Source: Candidatus Mediterraneibacter stercorigallinarum (GTDB taxonomy: Bacteria; Bacillota; Clostridia; Lachnospirales; Lachnospiraceae). From it: 13,596 bases of DNA. Each line of letters starts with the position of its first letter. The first letter of the stretch is position 1. A program made the position numbers and the translations under genes. Shown in pieces: positions 1 to 8,254 of the stretch. The stretch is taken from NCBI GenBank assembly GCA_019116185.1, contig DXCD01000196.1, positions 1 through 13,596 of the forward strand. The letters are read 5' to 3'. The notes under the pieces are model-generated. The model was given only the letters and a program-made list of their open reading frames with translations. It did no database searches and had not been told where the DNA came from.

Positions 1-1892
1 AGTGCGAGACCCTTCTCGGCGTCACCGGTTCTGGAAAAACCTTCACGATGGCAAACGTCATCCAGCAGCTGAATAAACCGACGCTGATCATTGCGCACAA
101 CAAAACTCTGGCGGCACAGCTCTACGGCGAGTTCAAGGAATTTTTCCCGAACAACGCCGTAGAGTATTTCGTCTCCTACTACGACTACTACCAGCCCGAG
201 GCCTACGTCCCTTCCTCCGACACCTACATCGCCAAGGACTCTGCCATCAATGAAGAGATTGACAAGCTCCGCCTCTCAGCCACCATGGCTCTGACCGAGC
301 GCCGCGACGTGATCATTGTTGCCAGTGTGTCCTGTATCTATGGCCTGGGAAACCCGGTGGATTACCAGAACATGGTGATCTCACTGCGGCCGGGCATGAT
401 AAAGGACAGAGATGAAGTGATGGCAAAACTGATCGAGATCCAGTACGACCGCAATGACATGGATTTCCATCGAGGTACATTCCGAGTACGCGGGGATGTG
501 TTGGAGATCATCCCCGCGTACGAGAGTGAGACAGCAGTTCGTATCGAGTTTTTTGGGGATGAAGTGGACCGGATCACGGAGATTGACATCCTGACCGGAG
601 AGATCAAAGATGAACTGAAGCATGTGGCGATCTTTCCGGCATCCCACTATGTCGTGGATAAAGAAAATATCAAACGGGCTGTGGGCGATATCGAGGAAGA
701 GCTGGATGAGCGTGTGAAAGAATTCAAGCGCCAGGACAAGCTGCTTGAAGCGCAGAGGATTGCGGAGAGGACGAATTTTGATATTGAGATGCTCAAGGAG
801 ACCGGATTCTGCTCAGGGATCGAGAACTATTCCCGCCATCTGGCGGGACTTGCGCCGGGGCAGCCGCCCTATACTCTGATCGACTATTTCCCGGACGATT
901 TTATCATGATGATCGACGAGTCTCACAAGACGATCCCACAGATCGGCGGCATGTACCATGGCGACCAGTCCAGGAAGAGCACGCTGGTGGATTACGGCTT
1001 CCGCCTCCCGTCGGCAAAGGATAACCGCCCCTTGAATTTTGAAGAATTTGAGAGTAAGATAAATCAGGTTATGTTTGTGTCGGCAACGCCGGGACCATAT
1101 GAAGAAGAGCATGAGCTCCTGCGCGCGGAGCAGGTGATCCGGCCCACCGGGCTTCTTGACCCGGAGGTGTCCGTGCGCCCTGTGGAAGGACAGATTGATG
1201 ACCTGATCGGAGAGATCAATAAAGAAGTGTCTAAGAAAAATAAGGTGCTGGTGACAACTCTGACCAAACGGATGGCAGAAGATCTCACGGACTATATGCG
1301 CGAAGTGGGAATCCGGGTGAAATACCTGCACTCTGACGTGGACACCCTGGAGCGTACTGAGATCATCCGGGATATGAGGCTCGATGTGTTCGACGTGCTG
1401 GTTGGGATCAATCTTCTTAGGGAAGGCCTGGATATTCCGGAGATTACCCTGGTGGCGATCCTGGATGCGGATAAAGAGGGATTCCTGCGTTCAGAGACAT
1501 CCCTGATCCAGACCATCGGACGTGCGGCGAGAAATGCAGAGGGACATGTCATCATGTATGCGGATACAATGACAGAGTCCATGCAGATGGCAATCGACGA
1601 GACGAAGCGCCGCCGCGAGATCCAGATGAAATATAACGAGGAACACGGTATCACGCCTCAGACGATCCAGAAGTCTGTGCGTGATCTGATCAGTATCTCG
1701 AAGAAAGTGGCGGCTGAAGAGATGCGTCTGGAGAAAGATCCGGAGTCTATGAGCGCGAAAGAGCTGGAGAAGCTGATCGCGGATCTGACGAAACAGATGA
1801 AGAAAGCAGCAGCCGAGCTGAATTTCGAGGCAGCGGCCGAGCTGCGTGACAAGCTGGTGGATCTCAAGAAGATGCTCAACGATATAGAGTAA
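1..1892 (+). CDS. uvrB: UvrABC excinuclease subunit B (5' end outside window)
   Basis: UvrB is the damage-verifying, ATP-driven helicase-like subunit of nucleotide-excision repair. It is loaded on DNA by UvrA and recruits UvrC for incision. The frame is open from the first complete codon at position 3; roughly the first 35-40 residues of the family's ~660 lie outside the window, so the ATG at 48 is internal. Directly visible are the Walker A motif GVTGSGKT just before that ATG, the beta-hairpin segment YYDYYQPEAYVP that clamps damaged DNA, the motif II box DESH (915-926), the motif VI segment QTIGRAARN (about 1508-1535), and a C-terminal UVR domain (about 1758-1885) that contacts UvrC. The gene ends in TAA and is followed after 40 bases by uvrA, so the two probably form an operon. 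The upstream promoter and any LexA box are not visible. Codon choice in the first ~330 bases differs from the rest (see findings). Identification is very secure. Confidence 0.98.
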   Translation, partial: CETLLGVTGSGKTFTMANVIQQLNKPTLIIAHNKTLAAQLYGEFKEFFPNNAVEYFVSYYDYYQPEAYVPSSDTYIAKDSAINEEIDKLRLSATMALTERRDVIIVASVSCIYGLGNPVDYQNMVISLRPGMIKDRDEVMAKLIEIQYDRNDMDFHRGTFRVRGDVLEIIPAYESETAVRIEFFGDEVDRITEIDILTGEIKDELKHVAIFPASHYVVDKENIKRAVGDIEEELDERVKEFKRQDKLLEAQRIAERTNFDIEMLKETGFCSGIENYSRHLAGLAPGQPPYTLIDYFPDDFIMMIDESHKTIPQIGGMYHGDQSRKSTLVDYGFRLPSAKDNRPLNFEEFESKINQVMFVSATPGPYEEEHELLRAEQVIRPTGLLDPEVSVRPVEGQIDDLIGEINKEVSKKNKVLVTTLTKRMAEDLTDYMREVGIRVKYLHSDVDTLERTEIIRDMRLDVFDVLVGINLLREGLDIPEITLVAILDADKEGFLRSETSLIQTIGRAARNAEGHVIMYADTMTESMQMAIDETKRRREIQMKYNEEHGITPQTIQKSVRDLISISKKVAAEEMRLEKDPESMSAKELEKLIADLTKQMKKAAAELNFEAAAELRDKLVDLKKMLNDIE

Positions 1893-1910
1893 TTTCTAAG
1901 AAAACAGATT

Positions 1911-1917
1911 AGGAAGG
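1911..1917 (+). promoter_or_regulatory. Ribosome binding site of uvrA
   Basis: AGGAAGG lies 15 bases before ATG 1933 and 27 before the next in-frame ATG (1945). The spacing is long but favours the first ATG. No promoter or hairpin is evident in the 40-base uvrB-uvrA gap, which supports co-transcription. Confidence 0.55.
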
Positions 1918-1932
1918 AAACAGAGAATATAC

Positions 1933-4776
1933 ATGGGAACAAAGATGGATGCTCGGAAATACATTAAGATCCGGGGGGCAAATGAGAACAATCTGAAAAA
2001 TATTGACGTGGATATTCCACGCAACGAGCTGGTTGTCCTGACAGGCTTGAGCGGTTCGGGAAAATCTTCGCTGGCGTTTGATACGATCTACGCCGAGGGA
2101 CAGAGAAGGTACATGGAATCTTTGTCTTCTTATGCGCGGCAGTTCCTGGGGCAGATGGAAAAGCCGGACGTGGAGAGCATCGAAGGATTGTCTCCTGCGA
2201 TCTCCATTGACCAGAAATCAACCAACCACAATCCCCGGTCTACGGTGGGGACTGTGACAGAGATCTATGATTATTTCCGTCTTCTCTATGCAAGGGTGGG
2301 CATTCCCCACTGCCCGAAATGCGGCAGGGAGATTGTGAAACAGACAGTGGATCAGATGGTGGACCAGATCATGGCTCTGCCGGAGCGGACGAAGATCCAG
2401 CTTCTTGCCCCGGTGGTGAGGGGGCGCAAGGGAACCCATGCGAAGCTGCTGGAAAAAACAAAGCGCAGCGGATATGTCCGTGTGCGTATCGATGGGAATA
2501 TGTACGAACTGTCCGAGGATATTTCTTTGGATAAGAATATTAAGCATAATATTGAGATTATTGTGGACCGCCTGGTGGTAAAGCCGGGGATCGAGAAGCG
2601 CCTGACAGACTCTGTGGAGAATGTGCTGCATCTTGCAGAAGGGCTGCTCGTGGTGGACGTGATCGGCGGAGAACCGCTGAATTTCAGCCAGAGCTTCTCC
2701 TGTCCGGACTGCGGGATCAGTATTGAGGAGATCGAGCCCAGGAGCTTTTCTTTCAACAATCCGTTCGGCGCCTGCCCGGAGTGTTTCGGGCTGGGATATA
2801 AGATGGAATTTGCAGAGGAACTGATCATTCCGGACCCGTCTCTGTCTATCAATGAAGGCGCGATCGCGGCGCTCGGCTGGCAGTCCTGTACGGATAAGTC
2901 CAGCTATACGCGGGCAATCCTGGATGCTCTCTGCAAAGAGTATGGGTTTGACCTGGATACGCCGTTTGAGAAATATCCGAAGAAGATCCATGATATCCTG
3001 ATCCACGGGACGAATGGAAAGTCTGTCAAAGTGTTTTATAAAGGACAGCGCGGGGAAGGCGTCTATGATGTTGCCTTTGAAGGGCTGATCAAAAATCTGG
3101 AGCGCAGATACCGGGAGACCGGTTCTGAGACAATAAAAGCAGAATACGAGACCTTTATGAATTTCACTCCCTGTTCTGCCTGCGGCGGGCAGAGGCTGAA
3201 GCCCGGCGCGCTTGCCGTGACAGTAGGCGGCCGGAATATTGCAGAAGTGACAGCACTGTCAATTGAAAAACTGCAGCGTTTCCTTGATGAATTGGAACTG
3301 ACAGAGACGCAGATGCTGATCGGAGGCCAGATTTTAAAAGAGATTAAGGCAAGAATCCAGTTTCTGATGGATGTGGGCCTGGATTATCTTACTCTTGCCC
3401 GGGCTACGGGAACCCTGTCCGGCGGCGAGGCGCAGAGAATCCGGCTGGCGACACAGATCGGCTCCGGCCTGGTGGGCGTGGCGTATATTCTGGATGAGCC
3501 AAGCATCGGCCTTCATCAGAGGGACAATGACAAGCTGCTTGCCACATTAAAGCATCTCCGTGATCTGGGGAACACTCTGATCGTGGTAGAGCATGACGAA
3601 GATACCATGCTGGCAGCGGATTATATCGTGGATATCGGTCCCGGAGCGGGCGAGCACGGCGGGGAAGTGGTCGCTGTCGGCAATGCTCAGGAGATCATGA
3701 AAAATAAAAATTCTGTTACAGGGGCATACTTATCAGGCAAGATCAAGATCCCGGTACCGGAGGAACGCAAAAAGCCTGCGGGCTGGCTGAAAGTCGTCGG
3801 CGCCCGGGAGAACAATCTGAAGAACATTAATGTAGACTTCCCGCTGGGTGTGATGACCTGCGTGACCGGAGTGTCGGGTTCGGGGAAGAGCTCCCTTGTA
3901 AATGAGATCCTGTACAAGAAGCTGGCCCATGACCTGAACCGTGCGAGGACGATCCCGGGAAAGCATAAAAAGATCACAGGGCTGGACCAGGTGGACAAGG
4001 TGATCGCCATCGACCAGTCGCCGATCGGACGGACGCCCCGTTCAAATCCGGCAACTTATACAGGCGTGTTTGACCTGATCCGCGATCTCTTTGCGGCAAC
4101 GCCGGACGCGAAGGCAAGGGGATACAAAAAAGGCAGGTTCAGTTTCAACGTCAAAGGCGGACGCTGCGAGGCGTGCGCCGGGGACGGAATCCTGAAGATT
4201 GAGATGCATTTCCTGCCGGATGTATATGTGCCGTGTGAAGTGTGCGGGGGAAAACGCTACAACCGTGAGACGCTGGAAGTGAAATATAAAGGAAAGACAA
4301 TCTATGATGTCCTGAACATGACTGTGGAAGAGGCACTTGAGTTTTTTGCCCATGTTCCGAGCATCCGCAGGAAAATGGAGACACTCAATGACGTTGGGCT
4401 TTCCTATATCCGTCTGGGGCAGCCATCCACAGAGCTGTCCGGAGGCGAGGCGCAGAGGATTAAGCTGGCGGCGGAGCTGAGTAAGCGCAGCACGGGGAAG
4501 ACTGTGTACATCCTGGATGAGCCTACTACCGGCCTGCATTTTGCAGATGTCCATAAACTGACGGAAATCCTGAGACGGCTCTCAGGGGACGGGAACACGG
4601 TCATTGTAATTGAGCATAACCTTGACGTGATCAAGACAGCGGATTATATCATTGATATCGGTCCCGAGGGCGGTGACCGGGGCGGTACTGTGGTTGCCTG
4701 CGGGACACCGGAGGAAGTGGCACGGAATGAAAAGTCTTATACAGGGCAATATATAGATGCAATGCTGAAAAAATGA
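1933..4776 (+). CDS. uvrA: UvrABC excinuclease subunit A
   Basis: UvrA is the damage-scanning ABC-type ATPase that dimerises, detects distorted DNA and loads UvrB. The 947-residue product matches the usual ~940-960. Both ATPase halves are intact: Walker A GLSGSGKS at residues 38-45 and GVSGSGKS at 646-653, and ABC signature LSGGEAQRI at 495-503 and again at 835-843. Walker B/D-loop segments are YILDEPSIGLH and YILDEPTTGLH. Zinc-binding CxxC pairs occur at C257/C260 with C281/C284 and at C745/C748 with C768/C771; further CxxC pairs are at C127/C130 and C414/C417. The stretch RSTVGTVTEIYDY of the UvrB-binding/insertion region is also recognisable. The start is ATG 1933, with ATG 1945 as an in-frame alternative that would remove only four residues. 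It is the second gene of a uvrB-uvrA pair, and a new promoter follows it. I see no defect. Confidence 0.98.
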   Translation: MGTKMDARKYIKIRGANENNLKNIDVDIPRNELVVLTGLSGSGKSSLAFDTIYAEGQRRYMESLSSYARQFLGQMEKPDVESIEGLSPAISIDQKSTNHNPRSTVGTVTEIYDYFRLLYARVGIPHCPKCGREIVKQTVDQMVDQIMALPERTKIQLLAPVVRGRKGTHAKLLEKTKRSGYVRVRIDGNMYELSEDISLDKNIKHNIEIIVDRLVVKPGIEKRLTDSVENVLHLAEGLLVVDVIGGEPLNFSQSFSCPDCGISIEEIEPRSFSFNNPFGACPECFGLGYKMEFAEELIIPDPSLSINEGAIAALGWQSCTDKSSYTRAILDALCKEYGFDLDTPFEKYPKKIHDILIHGTNGKSVKVFYKGQRGEGVYDVAFEGLIKNLERRYRETGSETIKAEYETFMNFTPCSACGGQRLKPGALAVTVGGRNIAEVTALSIEKLQRFLDELELTETQMLIGGQILKEIKARIQFLMDVGLDYLTLARATGTLSGGEAQRIRLATQIGSGLVGVAYILDEPSIGLHQRDNDKLLATLKHLRDLGNTLIVVEHDEDTMLAADYIVDIGPGAGEHGGEVVAVGNAQEIMKNKNSVTGAYLSGKIKIPVPEERKKPAGWLKVVGARENNLKNINVDFPLGVMTCVTGVSGSGKSSLVNEILYKKLAHDLNRARTIPGKHKKITGLDQVDKVIAIDQSPIGRTPRSNPATYTGVFDLIRDLFAATPDAKARGYKKGRFSFNVKGGRCEACAGDGILKIEMHFLPDVYVPCEVCGGKRYNRETLEVKYKGKTIYDVLNMTVEEALEFFAHVPSIRRKMETLNDVGLSYIRLGQPSTELSGGEAQRIKLAAELSKRSTGKTVYILDEPTTGLHFADVHKLTEILRRLSGDGNTVIVIEHNLDVIKTADYIIDIGPEGGDRGGTVVACGTPEEVARNEKSYTGQYIDAMLKK

Positions 4777-4802
4777 AAGAAAAATGAAAATTGAAAAAGG
4801 TC

Positions 4803-4831
4803 TTTCCATTTTTTGCAAAGTCGATTATACT
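4803..4831 (+). promoter_or_regulatory. Putative sigma-A promoter of mreB
   Basis: TTTCCA (4803-4808, 4 of 6 matches to TTGACA) is followed after exactly 17 bases by TATACT (4826-4831, 5 of 6 to TATAAT). Transcription would begin near 4838, giving a leader of about 115 bases. It lies in the 176-base gap after uvrA, so the mreB gene would be transcribed independently of the repair operon. No experimental start is known to me. Confidence 0.55.
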
Positions 4832-4842
4832 GGTTATGCGGA

Positions 4843-4867
4843 CAGACAGCAGAGAGGGAGCTGTCTG
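4843..4867 (+). promoter_or_regulatory. Leader stem-loop at predicted 5' end of mreB mRNA
   Basis: CAGACAGC (4843-4850) and GCTGTCTG (4860-4867) form a perfect 8-bp stem around the purine-only 9-base loop AGAGAGGGA. No T-run follows, so it is not a normal terminator. From the predicted start near 4838 the hairpin would sit within the first few bases of the transcript, where stem-loops are known in Gram-positive bacteria to slow 5'-end decay. As DNA it could equally be an operator palindrome just downstream of the -10 box. Confidence 0.5.
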
Positions 4868-4952
4868 ATTCCGTTTACATGGAAAAGATGAAAACCCGTC
4901 AGGGGAGAGATACACGGGAAAGAGTATGAAAATTTAGAAGGGAGAATTGAAT

Positions 4953-5942
4953 ATGTCGGTAGATATCGGGATCGATCTGGGAACTGCCAGTGTACTGGTC
5001 TATGTGCGCGGCAAAGGTGTTGTACTGAAAGAGCCTTCTGTGGTTGCGTTTGACCGGGACACGAATGTGATAAAAGCGATCGGCGAGGAAGCCCGGATGA
5101 TGCTGGGAAGGACGCCGGGGAATATCGTAGCGGTACGCCCGCTCAGGCAGGGCGTTATCTCGGATTATACAGTAACCGAGAAGATGATTAAGTATTTTGT
5201 GCAGAAAGCGCTGGGAAAACGGACGTTTAAAAAGCCCCGTATCAGTATCTGCGTGCCGAGCGGCGTGACAGAGGTAGAGAAGAAGGCGGTCGAAGAGGCA
5301 ACATTTGCCGCGGGAGCGCGAGAGGTCCATCTGATCGAAGAGCCGGTGGCGGCAGCGATCGGGGCTGGGATCGATATCGCCAAGCCCTGCGGAAACATGA
5401 TTGTTGATATCGGAGGCGGAACAGCGGACATCGCGGTGATTTCTCTGGGAGGCACTGTGGTGAATACTTCGATTAAAGTGGCCGGGGATGATTTTGACGA
5501 GGCGATCGTCCGCTATATGCGGAAGAAACATAATCTTCTGATCGGAGAACGGACCGCGGAAGATATCAAGATCAAGATCGGGACAACATATCCTCTTGTA
5601 GAGGAAGAGACCATGGAGGTCAGAGGGAGAAATCTTGTGACTGGCCTTCCGAAAACGGTTACAGTGACGTCATCTGAGACTGAGGAAGCTTTGAGGGAAG
5701 CTACCAGCCAGATTGTGGAAGCGGTCATATCTGTTCTTGAACAGACGCCGCCGGAGCTGTCAGCGGACATTCTGGACAGAGGGATTGTCCTGACAGGAGG
5801 AGGCGCGATGCTCAGAGGGCTGGAGGAACTGATCGAGGAAAAGACAGGGATTAATACCATGACTGCCGAAGACCCGATGAAGGTCGTTGCGATCGGGACA
5901 GGACAGTTCGTGGAATTTATGAGCGGCAGAAAAGATTTTTAG
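4953..5942 (+). CDS. mreB: MreB/Mbl-family actin-like cell-shape protein
   Basis: This protein is a bacterial actin homologue that polymerises under the membrane and guides the Rod complex of lateral wall synthesis. I start it at ATG 4953: GGAG at 4941-4944 leaves 8 bases to that ATG but only 2 to the upstream in-frame TTG (4947). The product is 329 residues, typical for the family. Actin-fold nucleotide-site motifs are all present: phosphate-1 IDLGTA (7-12), the IEEP segment (128-131), phosphate-2 DIGGGT (152-157) and the adenosine motif TGGGA (281-285). The stretch IGERTAEDIKIKI (197-209) and the near-absent N-terminal extension before DIGIDLG resemble the Mbl branch of B. subtilis more than MreB itself, so mbl is an alternative name. 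No mreC, mreD or rodA neighbour is present. The gene has its own promoter and is followed by a terminator-like hairpin. Family assignment is secure; the paralogue choice is not. Confidence 0.93.
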   Translation: MSVDIGIDLGTASVLVYVRGKGVVLKEPSVVAFDRDTNVIKAIGEEARMMLGRTPGNIVAVRPLRQGVISDYTVTEKMIKYFVQKALGKRTFKKPRISICVPSGVTEVEKKAVEEATFAAGAREVHLIEEPVAAAIGAGIDIAKPCGNMIVDIGGGTADIAVISLGGTVVNTSIKVAGDDFDEAIVRYMRKKHNLLIGERTAEDIKIKIGTTYPLVEEETMEVRGRNLVTGLPKTVTVTSSETEEALREATSQIVEAVISVLEQTPPELSADILDRGIVLTGGGAMLRGLEELIEEKTGINTMTAEDPMKVVAIGTGQFVEFMSGRKDF

Positions 5943-5949
5943 GTTATCG

Positions 5950-5989
5950 ACAGGGATGTGGGCAATACAGCGCATCCCTGTTCTGTTGT
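5950..5989 (+). terminator. Rho-independent terminator-like hairpin between mreB and recD2
   Basis: ACAGGGATGTG (5950-5960) pairs with CGCATCCCTGT (5971-5981), an 11-bp stem with one G-T wobble and a 10-base loop, starting 8 bases after the mreB stop. It is followed by the T-rich run TTCTGTTGT (5981-5989, 6 T of 9). The T-tract is interrupted, so termination may be partial. The GTG at 5958, which would open the longest recD2 frame, lies inside this stem. Confidence 0.55.
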
Positions 5990-6005
5990 AATGGAAGAAT
6001 TATAC

Positions 6006-6012
6006 AGGAAGG
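6006..6012 (+). promoter_or_regulatory. Ribosome binding site that fixes the recD2 start at TTG 6021
   Basis: AGGAAGG lies 8 bases before TTG 6021, ideal geometry. Neither GTG 5958 nor ATG 5991 in the same frame has a comparable site at a proper distance. Confidence 0.75.
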
Positions 6013-6020
6013 AAAAAGAA

Positions 6021-8243
6021 TTGGAAACAGTTACAGGATATGTGGGGCACATCGTGTTCCGGAATGAGGAGAATGGCTACACAGTCTTTCATTTGGAGAA
6101 TGACGATGGAGAAGTAACCTGCGTGGGTAATTTCAATTTCATAAATGAAGGAGAGATGCTGGAACTGAACGGTGAATATGTGAACCACAGCGTGTATGGG
6201 ACACAGCTGAAAGTGTTATCACATGTAGTAAAAGAGCCGGAAGACCTGGTGTCTATTGAACGGTACCTCGGTTCTGGCGCGGTGAAAGGCGTGGGAGCGG
6301 CCCTGGCCGGGCGGATTGTGAAGAAGTTTAAAGAGGACACTTTCCGTATTATTGAAGAAGAACCCGAGCGGCTTGCGGAGGTCAAAGGGATCAGTGAACG
6401 CAAGGCAAGGGAGATCGCAGAGCAGGTCGAAGAGAAGAAGGACATGCGCAAGGCAATGATCTATCTCCAGAAATACGGGATTTCTACCCGTCTGGCGGCG
6501 AAAATATATCAGTATTATGGCATGCGCGTGTATAAAGTCCTTGAAGAAAATCCGTATCAGCTTGCAGATAATATTGAAGGCGTGGGATTTAAGACAGCAG
6601 ATGAAATTGCCTCCCGTATCGGGATACATACGGATTCGGATTACCGGATCAAGAGCGGACTTTTCTATACGCTTCAGCAGGCGGTGGGAGAGGGACATGT
6701 CTATCTTCCGCAGGAGGTCCTCATAAGGCGCGCCAGCGATCTGCTGGGCGTGGAGATACAGGATATCAGTAAGCATGTGATGGATCTGTGCATTGAGAAA
6801 AAAACCGTGATGAAAGAGTGTGAGGACGGCATCCGGATCTATCCTTCTCATTACTATTATCTGGAACTGAACACAGCTAAGATGCTCCATGATCTGAATA
6901 TTGACTGTGAAATGCCGGAAGACCTGATGGAACGCAGGCTCGGCAAGGTGGAAGAAGCGGAGCGGATTGAGCTGGACGTCATGCAGCACAGGGCTGTTAT
7001 TGAATCGATTAAACATGGCCTTCTAGTGCTGACGGGAGGCCCCGGAACAGGAAAAACGACTACCATCAATACTATGATCCGGTTTTTTGAGAGCGAGGGA
7101 ATGAGCCTTCTTCTTGCAGCGCCTACCGGACGTGCGGCGAAGCGCATGACAGAGGCCACAGGCTATGAGGCGCAGACGATCCACAGGCTTTTAGAGGTAA
7201 ATGTCAATCCGGAGGAAACGGACAGCGTTGGAGGATTTATGCGAAACCGCCAGAATCCCCTTGAGGCGGATGTGATCATCATAGACGAGATGTCCATGGT
7301 GGATCTTCCGCTGATGCATGCCCTTCTTTCCGCTGTTGTGCCTGGAACGAGACTGGTGCTTGTGGGGGATGTGGACCAGCTGCCTTCGGTAGGCCCGGGG
7401 AGTGTTCTCAAAGATATTATTATGTCGGGCTGTTTCCCGGTGGTCACGCTGACAAGGATCTTCCGTCAGGCGGGAGAGAGCGACATTGTGGTGAACGCGC
7501 ATAAAATCAACGCCGGGGAGCCGGTTGTCCTGGACAACAAGAGCCGGGATTTCTTCTTTCTCAGGCGGCAGGACGCGGATACGATTATCGGAGTGACCAT
7601 CATGCTGATCCAGAAGAAGCTGCCTCGGTATGTGGGGGCGCAGCCGAGCGAGATCCAGGTTATGACTCCCACGAGAAAGGGCCTGCTCGGCGTGGAGCGC
7701 CTGAATACGGTCCTTCAGCGTTATCTGAACCCCGAAGACCCGAAGAAGGCGGAGAAGGAGATCAACGGGCGCTTGTTCCGGGAAGGGGACAAGGTAATGC
7801 AGATCAAAAATAATTACCAGCTGGAGTGGGAAGTAACTACAAAGTTCGGGCTGACGGTGGACAAGGGTGTGGGCGTGTTTAACGGAGACATGGGAGTGAT
7901 CACGGAGATCAACCAGTACACGGAGACAGTAGAGGTAGAGTTCGATGAGGGGAGAAAGGTGAAATACGGATATGACATGGTGGAAGAACTGGAGCTTGCA
8001 TATGCGATTACCGTGCATAAATCCCAGGGAAGCGAGTATCCGGCAGTCATCATCCCCCTCCTTCAGGGACCGAGGCTTCTCTATAACCGGAATCTGCTGT
8101 ACACAGCAGTGACAAGGGCAAAGAAATGTCTTACTATCGTGGGGAGTGATACAGTATTTCAGGAAATGATACAAAACAAAAACGAGCAGGCAAGATACAC
8201 CAGTCTGGCAGAACGGATCCGGGAATTCATAGACAGCCTTTAA
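6021..8243 (+). CDS. recD2: RecD2-type ATP-dependent DNA helicase (SF1B)
   Basis: RecD2 is a 5'-3' superfamily 1B helicase found in bacteria without RecBC; in Bacillus and Deinococcus it is linked to damage tolerance, mismatch repair and replication-fork maintenance. From TTG 6021 the product has 740 residues, typical of the family. The N-terminus (about 1-70) is the small RecD2-specific beta domain. Helix-hairpin-helix segments follow at about 85-104, 117-133 and 184-200 (GVGFKTADEIA). Helicase motifs are complete: Walker A GGPGTGKT (339-346), motif II DEMS (422-425), motif III region VGDVDQLPSVGPG, VHKSQG (665-670) and motif VI LLYTAVTRAKK (692-702, arginine finger R699). The frame is open to GTG 5958, but the ribosome site and the hairpin argue against that start. 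comF follows after 11 bases. No clear promoter lies between the hairpin and the start, so expression may rely on readthrough from mreB. Confidence 0.95.
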   Translation: METVTGYVGHIVFRNEENGYTVFHLENDDGEVTCVGNFNFINEGEMLELNGEYVNHSVYGTQLKVLSHVVKEPEDLVSIERYLGSGAVKGVGAALAGRIVKKFKEDTFRIIEEEPERLAEVKGISERKAREIAEQVEEKKDMRKAMIYLQKYGISTRLAAKIYQYYGMRVYKVLEENPYQLADNIEGVGFKTADEIASRIGIHTDSDYRIKSGLFYTLQQAVGEGHVYLPQEVLIRRASDLLGVEIQDISKHVMDLCIEKKTVMKECEDGIRIYPSHYYYLELNTAKMLHDLNIDCEMPEDLMERRLGKVEEAERIELDVMQHRAVIESIKHGLLVLTGGPGTGKTTTINTMIRFFESEGMSLLLAAPTGRAAKRMTEATGYEAQTIHRLLEVNVNPEETDSVGGFMRNRQNPLEADVIIIDEMSMVDLPLMHALLSAVVPGTRLVLVGDVDQLPSVGPGSVLKDIIMSGCFPVVTLTRIFRQAGESDIVVNAHKINAGEPVVLDNKSRDFFFLRRQDADTIIGVTIMLIQKKLPRYVGAQPSEIQVMTPTRKGLLGVERLNTVLQRYLNPEDPKKAEKEINGRLFREGDKVMQIKNNYQLEWEVTTKFGLTVDKGVGVFNGDMGVITEINQYTETVEVEFDEGRKVKYGYDMVEELELAYAITVHKSQGSEYPAVIIPLLQGPRLLYNRNLLYTAVTRAKKCLTIVGSDTVFQEMIQNKNEQARYTSLAERIREFIDSL

Positions 8244-8246
8244 GGA
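8242..8246 (+). promoter_or_regulatory. Ribosome binding site of comF overlapping the recD2 stop
   Basis: AAGGA, 8 bases before ATG 8255, overlaps the last two bases of the recD2 TAA (8241-8243), suggesting translational coupling. An ATG at 8250 opens a different frame and is not used. Confidence 0.65.
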
Positions 8247-8254
8247 TAAATGAA

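Noticed and set aside
2218..3006. Antisense open frame (262 codons) opposite uvrA
   Set aside because: The conserved UvrA sequence fully explains this DNA; the antisense product is histidine-rich, low-similarity shadow sequence.
4783..4816. Possible terminator after uvrA (AAAATGAAA with TTTCCATTTT)
   Set aside because: The stem would be almost all A-T with a bulge and a long loop, too weak to call; the region also contains the -35 element of the mreB promoter.
4895..4918. Second inverted repeat CCCGT/ACGGG in the mreB leader
   Set aside because: Only five base pairs around a 14-base loop, within chance expectation.
4879..4929. 16-codon upstream frame in the mreB leader (ATG 4879 to TGA 4927-4929)
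   Set aside because: No convincing ribosome site precedes it, and a frame this short is expected by chance; kept only as a note because the leader is long.
4947..4952. TTG 4947 as the mreB start
   Set aside because: It is only two bases after the GGAG ribosome site; ATG 4953 has the normal 8-base spacing.
7191..8174. Long antisense open frame (327 codons) opposite recD2
   Set aside because: It lies wholly opposite a well-supported helicase gene, shows no recognisable motif, and has no ribosome site. It reflects codon bias of the real gene.
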